From the NCBI GenBank assembly GCA_964492135.1, contig CAZBJW010000139.1, forward strand, positions 1-11,715: DNA of 11,715 bases, read 5' to 3'. Within the stretch, counting starts at the first letter, position 1. The number at the start of each line of letters is the position of its first letter. Source of the stretch: CAYGAW01 sp964492135. GTDB taxonomy: Bacteria > Chloroflexota > Anaerolineae > UBA7937 > B3-Chlor. The notes under the pieces were generated by a model. It saw only the letters and a program-made list of their open reading frames with translations. It searched no databases and was not told where the DNA came from. A program made the position numbers and the translations under genes. Positions 6,307-11,715 of the stretch are shown here, piece by piece.

Positions 6307-7368
6307 ATGTTGTCGAGAGAAGAGTACCTAGAACTCCCTCTGGAGGAGCGCTTCGTTCGGCTGAGCGATGAAGAAAGCAAAAGTGCGTACAGTCTCTTTC
6401 AAGAACTGGTGACGGTAGACATGCACACCCATATCTTTGGCTCGGTACATTTCTCCTTTGATTACGAGCTAGTTCATCAATCTGGCATCACCTGCTGCTT
6501 CGAGGCCGTGCCCGCCCTCTCGGAAGCCTTCGATGAATCGATGGAGTTGCTCGGAAAGTATCGGAGTATCGTTGAGGCCGAACCAGGACTGGTTTCAGCG
6601 GTCCGCGCTGGGGATATCCGACAGGCCAAGCGGGACGGTAAGCAGGCCGTCATGTATCAACTGGAGCCCCAAACCATGGGTCGCGAGCTGGATCGGATCG
6701 ACATAGCATACGGATTGGGTGTGCGCATGATGCTGCTGACGTTCAATACCAGAAACTATGTTGGTGACGGCTGCGGCGAGAGGACCGATAGTGGGCTGAG
6801 CTACTTGGGCATTGAGTTGGTTCAACGCCTGAACGACATCGGCATACTGATCGACCTGTCTCACTGCGGCGTTCAGACATCCATGGACGCCGTAGAGTTC
6901 TCCAGGGATCCGGTGCTCTTCAATCACACCGGCGCCCGCGCTCTGAACCCTCGCTGTACCCGCTTGAAAGCGGATGAGCAACTCCGTGCAGTGGCCGCGA
7001 AGGGCGGACTGATCGGCATTTCGGCCATCCCAAATCAACTCTCCTGCGAGCCCGAGCAAGGCATCGACGATATGCTCAACCACATCGACTATGTGGTGGG
7101 GCTTGTAGGGATAGACCACGTCGTCATCGGCCTGGACAACACCTTCCACGACCAGGTGGCGTTCCACCGCAAACTCGCTGCTTCGAAGTCCGTCGATCTT
7201 GAGAACGCGGGCATAATCCTGGCTGCTGACTTCATGTATGGTATCGAATCCCCCCTGGAATGGAGGAATATCGTCCGTGGACTGGTTTCCAGGGGATACA
7301 GTGACGAAGAGATAGAGAAGATCGTCAGCGGTAATGCCCTGAGAGTTATCGAGGAGGTCGTAGGATAG
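6307..7368 (+). CDS. M19 (membrane/renal dipeptidase family) hydrolase, copy 2
   Basis: A 353-residue paralog of the protein at 4910. Seen: VDMHTHI with H40-x-H42, YQLEPQ with E120, LIDLSHCG with H186, LFNHTGARAL with H207, HVVIGLD with D276, and a nearly identical C-terminal end (GLVSRGYSDEEIEKI, NALRVIEEVVG). The His-x-His first motif is shared with copy 1, so it is a feature of this subfamily and not a sequencing error. The most divergent parts are the stretch at about 22-65 and the stretch at about 280-310, which in M19 enzymes lies near the active site, so the copies may differ in substrate. Start ATG 6307 has an AGGAGG site at 6297-6302, four bases upstream. Cytoplasmic, no signal peptide. 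Dipeptidase activity is inferred; a lactonase or other amidohydrolase activity cannot be excluded. Confidence 0.87.
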   Translation: MLSREEYLELPLEERFVRLSDEESKSAYSLFQELVTVDMHTHIFGSVHFSFDYELVHQSGITCCFEAVPALSEAFDESMELLGKYRSIVEAEPGLVSAVRAGDIRQAKRDGKQAVMYQLEPQTMGRELDRIDIAYGLGVRMMLLTFNTRNYVGDGCGERTDSGLSYLGIELVQRLNDIGILIDLSHCGVQTSMDAVEFSRDPVLFNHTGARALNPRCTRLKADEQLRAVAAKGGLIGISAIPNQLSCEPEQGIDDMLNHIDYVVGLVGIDHVVIGLDNTFHDQVAFHRKLAASKSVDLENAGIILAADFMYGIESPLEWRNIVRGLVSRGYSDEEIEKIVSGNALRVIEEVVG

Positions 7369-7405
7369 CCCTACGCGGACAGGAAGCCGTTCTGCTGATG
7401 CCTGA

Positions 7406-7414
7406 GGGAGGGAG
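7406..7414 (+). promoter_or_regulatory. Ribosome binding site that decides a TTG start for the MmgE/PrpD gene
   Basis: The purine run GGGAGGGAG ends two bases before TTG 7417, with its inner GGAG-like core at normal spacing. The first in-frame ATG (7462) would delete the conserved family N-terminus. Confidence 0.5.
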
Positions 7415-7416
7415 CC

Positions 7417-8802
7417 TTGAACGCAGAAGGAAGATATACACGCTCGATTGCAGAGTACATCATGGCAACTGGATTCGAGGACTTGCCCCTGGAGGCCACA
7501 GGCGAGGCGAAGCTCCACATCCTTGACGCACTGGGGATCAGCTTGGGCGCCTATGGCACCGGGCACAGGCTGGTTAGGAAGCTCATTGAGCTCTCGACGG
7601 AGATGGGAGGAACAGAGGAAGCTACAATCTTGGGAGACGGACGCAAGCTGGCGGCTCCGGATGCGGCCATGGTGAACAGCGTCATGGCCAACTTCCTCGA
7701 CTCCAGCGATGGGCACTTCATGGGAGGGCACATCAACGACCGGCTGGTCCCCGTGGCGCTTGCCACGGCGGAGCGCGTGGGGGCCTCCGGCTCCGAGTTC
7801 CTGACAGCCGTTGCCCTCGGATATGAAGTCTACATCCATCTGGCCTATGCCCTGTTCGCGGACGTGGAGCCGGCCTCGGTCAGACTTCCCTACTTCGTCA
7901 TCCTGGGCACGCTTGCCGGAGTGGCTCCCGCCGCTAAGCTCTTGGATCTGGATGAGGACCAGCTGGCCGGCGCAATGGGGCTAGCCTGCTCCCTGCAACT
8001 GGCAGGGGCACAGTACGTTCTGAGTGGCGGTCATGAGAAGGATCTTTGCGCGGGGCACGAGTCCCGGCGCGCTCTCTTCTCCGCTCTCATGGCCCAGAAG
8101 GGCATCCTTGGCTCGACGGACATACTAGAAGGGGAAAGAGGGATCTTCAAGGCCCTTGGAGCTGAACCGAAGGGTAGCGCCAGTTTGGGTAAGGAGTACA
8201 GGATCACCGAGTGCTACTTCAAACCGTACCCGGCCTGCCGCTACCTCCACGGCTCCATTGAAGCGGCCCTGAATCTGGTTAGGGAGCACGCGATTACCGC
8301 TCAAGAGGTCGAAAAAGCGGTCGTGACCACGAACACCTCCTCAGCAAGCAGGCTCAATTACGATATCAAGTCCCACGTCAACGCCATCTTCAGCCACGCC
8401 TATCAAGTGGCAGCCGTGCTGAGCGACGGCAGAGTGGACTTGCCAATTGCCTGGGAGGACAAGGTGCGCGATCCCGCATTCGGGCATCTGATGAACAGGG
8501 TTGAGCTCAGGACGACCCCCGAGTATGACAGAATGCATCAAGAGAAGTCCCTTGCCCAACCACCGTGGCCCGCGGAGGTAGAGGTTCTTACGCAGGATGG
8601 CAGCAGGTATGTGTCGATAGTGAAAAGCCCCAAGGGTGATCCCGGCAACCCCATGAGCCCAACGGACGTGCAGCAGAAATTCATCAAGTTCACTGAAGAC
8701 ATACTTCCCAAGGCACGCGCCACCAAGGTGATGGAGCTCGTTGACTCGTTGGAAACCGCTCCAACTCTGGACGGCCTCATCGAGCTACTCGTGGTCAAGT
8801 GA
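7417..8802 (+). CDS. MmgE/PrpD family protein
   Basis: A 461-residue cytoplasmic protein of the MmgE/PrpD family, which includes 2-methylcitrate dehydratase, cis-aconitate decarboxylase and iminodisuccinate epimerase. Seen: the family N-terminus TRSIAEYI and FEDLP followed by KLHILDALGISLGAYG at about 32-47, the central segment ANFLDSSDGHFMGGHINDRL at 91-110, and the conserved YFKPYPACRYLHGSIEAA region in the second domain. Length is usual for the family (about 450-480). The start is TTG 7417, chosen because the family N-terminus lies before the first ATG and a strong purine site precedes it. It is 48 bases after the second M19 gene and 31 before the next gene, so it is probably co-transcribed. 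No prpB or prpC lies nearby, so a methylcitrate role is unlikely; it more likely acts on a dicarboxylic or amino-acid-derived acid released by the hydrolases (inference). Confidence 0.88.
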   Translation: MNAEGRYTRSIAEYIMATGFEDLPLEATGEAKLHILDALGISLGAYGTGHRLVRKLIELSTEMGGTEEATILGDGRKLAAPDAAMVNSVMANFLDSSDGHFMGGHINDRLVPVALATAERVGASGSEFLTAVALGYEVYIHLAYALFADVEPASVRLPYFVILGTLAGVAPAAKLLDLDEDQLAGAMGLACSLQLAGAQYVLSGGHEKDLCAGHESRRALFSALMAQKGILGSTDILEGERGIFKALGAEPKGSASLGKEYRITECYFKPYPACRYLHGSIEAALNLVREHAITAQEVEKAVVTTNTSSASRLNYDIKSHVNAIFSHAYQVAAVLSDGRVDLPIAWEDKVRDPAFGHLMNRVELRTTPEYDRMHQEKSLAQPPWPAEVEVLTQDGSRYVSIVKSPKGDPGNPMSPTDVQQKFIKFTEDILPKARATKVMELVDSLETAPTLDGLIELLVVK

Positions 8803-8833
8803 GGTTACCTGCGACAGAAAGAGAAGGCGGATA

Positions 8834-9868
8834 ATGCGGATATTGATTATCGGAGGGACCCGCCGGTGTGGGCCCTATCTCGTTGAGGAACTCTTGCAGA
8901 GAGGCCATTCAGTTGTCTGTTACCACCGGGGGCAGCACAATATCTCCTTCTCCGATGGAGCCGAGCACCTTCACGGAGACAGGCGTGACTATGCGCACTT
9001 CAAGGAGCAGATGGCCGGTATCGAGGCTGACGTTGTCATCGACATGATGGCCGGTGACGATGCGGACGTACAAGCGGTTGTCGAAGCCTTCAGTGGGCGG
9101 ATTGAGCGCTACATCTGCATCGGCAGCTTTGAGGTCTACGAAGCGTTTGAGGCTGCCTGGAAGCACGTCCCCAGCTGTCAGCCGGTTCCCATCCCCGAGG
9201 ATGCGCCTCAGAGGAAACAGCTGCATCTTTATGGTGAGGAGCTGAGATACGACAAAATCCTGGTTGAGGCAGAGGCTTTGGAGGCCCACGAGAGGGGAGA
9301 TTTCCCGGTCACCATGCTGCGCTGGCCAGCCCTCTATGGCCCCAGAGACACCACGCCGCGTGAATGGTACTACGTCAAGCAAGCATTGGACGGACGCAGA
9401 CAGATTCCCGTCCCCGCAGGAGGGGAAGCCCTGGTTTCCCGAGGGTACTTTGAGAACATGGCCCACGGTGTGGTGCTGGCCGTGGAGAACCAGGCGGCTC
9501 GCGGTCAAGTCTACAACGCGGCTGATGTTGTTACACTGAGCCTCAGGCAGATCGTGGAGATGGTTGGGGAGATCATGGCGCACAGCTGGGAGATCATCCC
9601 GGTGCCGAGAGAACTGATGCCACCTGCGCCGCAATCGCAGGGACTCCCCTACTCGTGTGATCCCTATGATATCGAGCCGCACTTGCTCCTCGATCTGACC
9701 AAGATCAGGGCTGAGTTGGGCTACCATGACCTGGTACCGATAACCGAGGCTATGGAGAATACTGTCAAATGGCTTGTCGACAATCCGCCATCGGCTAGCT
9801 GGCTCTCGGTCGACTATCCAGCACAGGATGAGGCTATTAGAAAGGCTCAGCAGATTGCCAGACTCTGA
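8834..9868 (+). CDS. NAD(P)-dependent epimerase/reductase, extended SDR-like
   Basis: A 344-residue protein with a Rossmann fold. Seen: the N-terminal strand and dinucleotide loop MRILIIGGTRRCGPYL (G7, G8, G13), an acidic strand DVVIDMMAGD at 66-75, the strand YICIGSFEVYE at 93-103, and the substrate-side motif MLRWPALYGPRDTTPREWYY at 161-180, common in NAD-dependent epimerase/dehydratases. Odd point: K141 sits before E145 as in the YxxxK...E pattern, but the tyrosine position is L137, and Y139 lies two residues before the lysine. It may be an atypical SDR with altered or no redox chemistry. ATG 8834 is preferred because the fold begins there; an upstream in-frame extension overlaps the PrpD gene and adds no domain. 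A purine stretch at 8819-8827 is a fair ribosome site. The role in the cluster is unknown; it is the last gene before a terminator. Confidence 0.85.
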   Translation: MRILIIGGTRRCGPYLVEELLQRGHSVVCYHRGQHNISFSDGAEHLHGDRRDYAHFKEQMAGIEADVVIDMMAGDDADVQAVVEAFSGRIERYICIGSFEVYEAFEAAWKHVPSCQPVPIPEDAPQRKQLHLYGEELRYDKILVEAEALEAHERGDFPVTMLRWPALYGPRDTTPREWYYVKQALDGRRQIPVPAGGEALVSRGYFENMAHGVVLAVENQAARGQVYNAADVVTLSLRQIVEMVGEIMAHSWEIIPVPRELMPPAPQSQGLPYSCDPYDIEPHLLLDLTKIRAELGYHDLVPITEAMENTVKWLVDNPPSASWLSVDYPAQDEAIRKAQQIARL

Positions 9869-9892
9869 GGCCCCATTACGCGCAGAAGCCCG

Positions 9893-9926
9893 AAGAACCC
9901 CGCAGCGAGTTGTGGGGTTCTTTGTG
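9893..9926 (+). terminator. Rho-independent-type terminator closing the cluster
   Basis: Arm AAGAACCCCGCA (9893-9904), six-base loop GCGAGT, arm TGTGGGGTTCTT (9911-9922): a 12-bp stem with one G-T pair, beginning 24 bases after the epimerase stop. The right arm runs into a short T-rich tail (TTCTTTGTGT), weaker than a classical U-run. It probably ends the transcript from the hydrolase genes. Confidence 0.75.
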
Positions 9927-9974
9927 TAAGTTTGGCTGAGCACCAAATGCGGAATCACATACCCAGATCGGCCA

Positions 9975-9997
9975 CGCCCAGGGCACCCTCACCTTCC
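9975..9997 (+). repeat. 23-nt direct repeat of comM sequence at a gap edge
   Basis: These 23 bases are identical to 11693-11715, which in comM encode AQGTLTF and flanking bases. In the same codon frame this copy reads IGHAQGTLTFP, against ISRAQGTLTF in comM. The N run starts two bases after the match ends. Confidence 0.8.
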
Positions 9998-9998
9998 C

Positions 9999-10098
9999 NN
10001 NNNNNNNNNNNNNNNNNNNNNNNNNNNNNNNNNNNNNNNNNNNNNNNNNNNNNNNNNNNNNNNNNNNNNNNNNNNNNNNNNNNNNNNNNNNNNNNNNN
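9999..10098. other. Assembly gap (100 N)
   Basis: Exactly 100 N, the usual placeholder for a scaffold gap of unknown length. Genes may be missing here. The adjoining bases, 9927-9998 and 10099-10150, hold no supportable gene; a short frame at 10100-10152 (ending IKAGILRLHGLGRAS, stop TAG) could be the tail of a gene lost in the gap, but it is unrecognised. Confidence 0.95.
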
Positions 10099-10127
10099 GC
10101 CCCCGCATCAAAGCCGGTATCCTTCGC

Positions 10128-10157
10128 TTGCACGGCCTCGGCAGAGCATCATAGAAT
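10128..10157 (+). promoter_or_regulatory. Candidate sigma-70-type promoter for the small membrane protein
   Basis: TTGCAC (10128-10133) and TAGAAT (10152-10157, five of six to consensus) are separated by 18 bases. A second TAGAAT stands at 10166-10171. The -35 box is poor. The distance to the start at 10193 leaves a short leader containing the ribosome site. Plausible but unproven. Confidence 0.35.
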
Positions 10158-10192
10158 GATCCTGCTAGAATCAAGACGCAGAGGACACTTCT

Positions 10193-10585
10193 ATGAACAT
10201 CATGGCGGCTCGAGTGGTCATCGTACTGCTTTCCGTGTTATCAGGGGCGGTGGCTTTCTGGCGCGTCCGAGAACTAGTTGAATCGTATCCGTCACCGGTC
10301 AAGGAAGCGCCAGCCAGGATACTCATGGTGTTGGTGTTCTTTGTCGGTTGCTTCATCTTCGGGTTGGTAGCTGCTTTCGTATACGCCTGGCTGGCCAGCA
10401 CTCGGTCTCATACAGCGCCCCAGATCTATCTGGGGTTGGGTGCCGGGCTGGCTGTCCTATTCACCATCGCAGGACTGATCGTGCGCACCATCCTCAAGAG
10501 AGGGGCGCTATTGGCCTGGACCGTGCAGAACTTCCTTTGGGGGCTGGGATACGGCCCGTTGCTGCCAGTGCTACTGCGTCGCTAA
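10193..10585 (+). CDS. Small multi-pass membrane protein of unknown function
   Basis: A 130-residue protein that I do not recognise. Seen: a hydrophobic N-terminal segment at about 6-22, a charged stretch 24-41 (RVRELVESYPSPVKEAPAR), membrane segments at about 43-67 and 77-99, and a final hydrophobic part at about 104-127 ending in RR. This gives four probable membrane passes and little soluble material, with no catalytic motif. Start: ATG 10193 with AGAGGA at 10180-10185, seven bases upstream; an in-frame ATG at 10202 is an alternative. It stands alone between the gap and comM, 115 bases before the latter, so the context gives no function. The composition looks real, with aromatic residues at membrane edges and a good ribosome site, so I believe it is a gene. 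Confidence 0.7.
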   Translation: MNIMAARVVIVLLSVLSGAVAFWRVRELVESYPSPVKEAPARILMVLVFFVGCFIFGLVAAFVYAWLASTRSHTAPQIYLGLGAGLAVLFTIAGLIVRTILKRGALLAWTVQNFLWGLGYGPLLPVLLRR

Positions 10586-10700
10586 GCACGACTGTGATGC
10601 CTTGCCTGATTTGACGAAGAATGCCTCCTGATGAAACGAGGCCCTTGCTCTCCACCTCGCAGTATGTTAGACTCCTGTTGACTCCAAGGGAGGAGCCAAC
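10586..10700 (+). other. Intergenic region upstream of comM
   Basis: 115 bases with no gene. TTGACG at 10611-10616 resembles a -35 box, but no good -10 box lies 16-18 bases downstream. AGGGAGGAG at 10687-10695 is a strong ribosome site five bases before the comM ATG. Confidence 0.5.
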
Positions 10701-11715
10701 ATGCTGGCCAAGGTCTTCAGTTGCGCCGTCATTGGGCTGGAAGGAGCCATCGTCCAGGTCGAAGTGGACATCTCCAGGGGGCTGCCCAGGTTCACCGTCG
10801 TCGGCCTCCCCGATACCGCCGTCCAAGAATCGCGCGAACGCGTCCGCGCAGCCATCAAGAACTCGGGCCTGGCTTTCCCGGACACCCGCCTCACCGTCAA
10901 CCTGGCCCCCGCCGATCTCCGCAAAGAAGGACCCGCCTACGACCTGCCCATCGCCTTGGGCATTATCATGGCCAACGACCAGGTCTGGGCCGACGTTTCC
11001 GACTCGCTCTTCATCGGTGAGCTCTCCCTGGACGGCACCGTACGCCACACCGATGGCATCCTCCCCATGGTCAGCGTGGCCAAAGACGAGGGTTTCGAGC
11101 GCGTTTTCGTTCCAGCCGTCGACGCTCCGGAAGCATCCCTCTTGCGAGGGCTAGAGATTTTTCCCGTCGAGAGCCTGGGCCAGCTGGCCATGCAACTCCA
11201 GGGCCTGGAGGAGATGCAGCCCTATCAACCGGACTTCGACATCGAAGACGAGGGCGCTCCCAAGTACGTTACCGATATGGCCCACGTCAAGGGACAGGAA
11301 CACGTCAAGAGAGCTTTGGAGGTGGCGGCCGCTGGCAGCCACAACGTGCTGATGACCGGCCCGCCCGGCGCCGGTAAGACCCTCTTAGCCCGGGCCATGC
11401 CCTCTATCCTCCCCAGCATGAGCATCGACGAAGCCCTGGACGTCACCAAGATCTACAGCGTCTCGGGCCTTCTGCCGCCTGAGACCCCTCTCATCCGCCA
11501 TCGCCCCTTCCGCGCTCCGCACCACACCATCAGTCACGCCGGGCTGGTGGGTGGAGGCCAGTGGCCCAGACCAGGGGAGATAAGCCTCGCCCATCACGGC
11601 GTGTTGTTCCTGGACGAGGTGCCCGAGTTCGGAACCCGCGTCCTGGAGGTCATGCGACAGCCCATGGAAGACAAGGTAGTGACTATCAGTCGCGCCCAGG
11701 GCACCCTCACCTTCC
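10701..11715 (+). CDS. comM: ComM/YifB Mg-chelatase-like AAA+ ATPase, 5' two thirds
   Basis: An open frame of 338 residues with no stop, cut by the window edge; the family is about 500 residues. ComM is a hexameric AAA+ helicase that drives branch migration during integration of transforming DNA; YifB proteins are also widespread in non-competent bacteria. Seen: the ChlI-type N-terminal domain at about 1-180 (GLEGAIVQVEVDIS, GLPDTAVQESRERVRAAIKN, VNLAPADLRKEGPAYDLPIA), Walker A GPPGAGKT at 220-227, the family segment RPFRAPHHTISHAGLVGGG, Walker B VLFLDE at 301-306, and MRQPMEDKVVTISRAQGTLTF at the edge. The ATPase core is intact as far as it goes. ATG 10701 follows AGGGAGGAG. Third-position C/G is visibly more frequent here than in the cluster upstream, consistent with a separate, core-genome region. 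The missing C-terminus should hold the Mg-chelatase subunit C-terminal domain. Confidence 0.93.
   Translation, partial: MLAKVFSCAVIGLEGAIVQVEVDISRGLPRFTVVGLPDTAVQESRERVRAAIKNSGLAFPDTRLTVNLAPADLRKEGPAYDLPIALGIIMANDQVWADVSDSLFIGELSLDGTVRHTDGILPMVSVAKDEGFERVFVPAVDAPEASLLRGLEIFPVESLGQLAMQLQGLEEMQPYQPDFDIEDEGAPKYVTDMAHVKGQEHVKRALEVAAAGSHNVLMTGPPGAGKTLLARAMPSILPSMSIDEALDVTKIYSVSGLLPPETPLIRHRPFRAPHHTISHAGLVGGGQWPRPGEISLAHHGVLFLDEVPEFGTRVLEVMRQPMEDKVVTISRAQGTLTF
11693..11715 (+). repeat. Second copy of the 23-nt repeat, at the window end
   Basis: Identical to 9975-9997. It lies within comM and ends at the last base of the window, so how far the identity continues cannot be seen. Confidence 0.8.

Noticed and set aside
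6595..7839. Long open frame on the minus strand (414 codons) opposite the second M19 gene and the start of the PrpD gene
   Set aside because: It lies antisense to two genes with clear family motifs and shows no domain of its own; GC-rich codon structure commonly leaves such frames open.
8909..9958. Long minus-strand open frame (349 codons) opposite the epimerase gene
   Set aside because: Its translation has no recognisable motif, it runs through the terminator hairpin, and the + strand gene has a clear Rossmann fold.
10621..11154. A second + strand frame overlapping comM in another phase
   Set aside because: The product is serine/proline-rich low complexity, while the comM frame carries Walker motifs and continuous family similarity.
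1..11715. CRISPR array, tRNA/rRNA genes, transposase or integrase
   Set aside because: I looked for regular direct repeats, clover-leaf stems and transposase-like frames and saw none; the only repeats are those listed.

Overview
The window looks like a bacterial metagenome scaffold with two assembly gaps (10 N at 363-372, 100 N at 9999-10098). Every supported gene lies on the + strand. Moderate-to-high GC, strong Shine-Dalgarno sites, two TTG starts and a ComM N-terminus of the type I associate with Chloroflexota suggest a Chloroflexota (Dehalococcoidia/Anaerolineae-like) organism. That placement is an inference of low confidence.

Region 1 (2-9868) reads as one peptide uptake and catabolism cluster. 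In order it holds the C-terminus of a family 5 peptide-binding protein, a strange G/C-homopolymer spacer with a gap, a DppB-type and a DppC-type permease, an M29/NicX-like metalloprotein, an M20 metallopeptidase overlapping it by 11 bases, two tandem M19 (renal/membrane dipeptidase family) paralogs, an MmgE/PrpD family protein and an extended-SDR sugar-epimerase-like protein. A hairpin terminator at 9893-9926 closes the cluster. No ATPase (DppD/DppF) gene lies here, so the transporter must get its ATPases from upstream of the window or elsewhere. The likely theme is import of small peptides or peptide-like amides, hydrolysis in the cytoplasm, and further processing of the released acid or amino compounds. 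The real substrate cannot be read from sequence.

Region 2 (9869-10192) is intergenic: the terminator, the 100-N gap and a possible promoter. The bases just before the gap repeat 23 nt of comM that also form the last 23 nt of the window, which points to an assembly-graph break.

Region 3 (10193-11715) holds a small multi-pass membrane protein of unknown function and the first two thirds of comM (YifB), the Mg-chelatase-like AAA+ helicase of natural transformation. It looks like ordinary core genome.

The points most worth checking are departures from family active-site patterns in the hydrolases (HxH instead of HxD in both M19 proteins, Asp-Glu-Trp instead of Asp-Glu-Glu in the M20 protein, Val for a Glu ligand in the M29-like protein), a mini-ORF with a perfect ribosome site ahead of the first M19 gene, and the G/C palindromes ahead of dppB.
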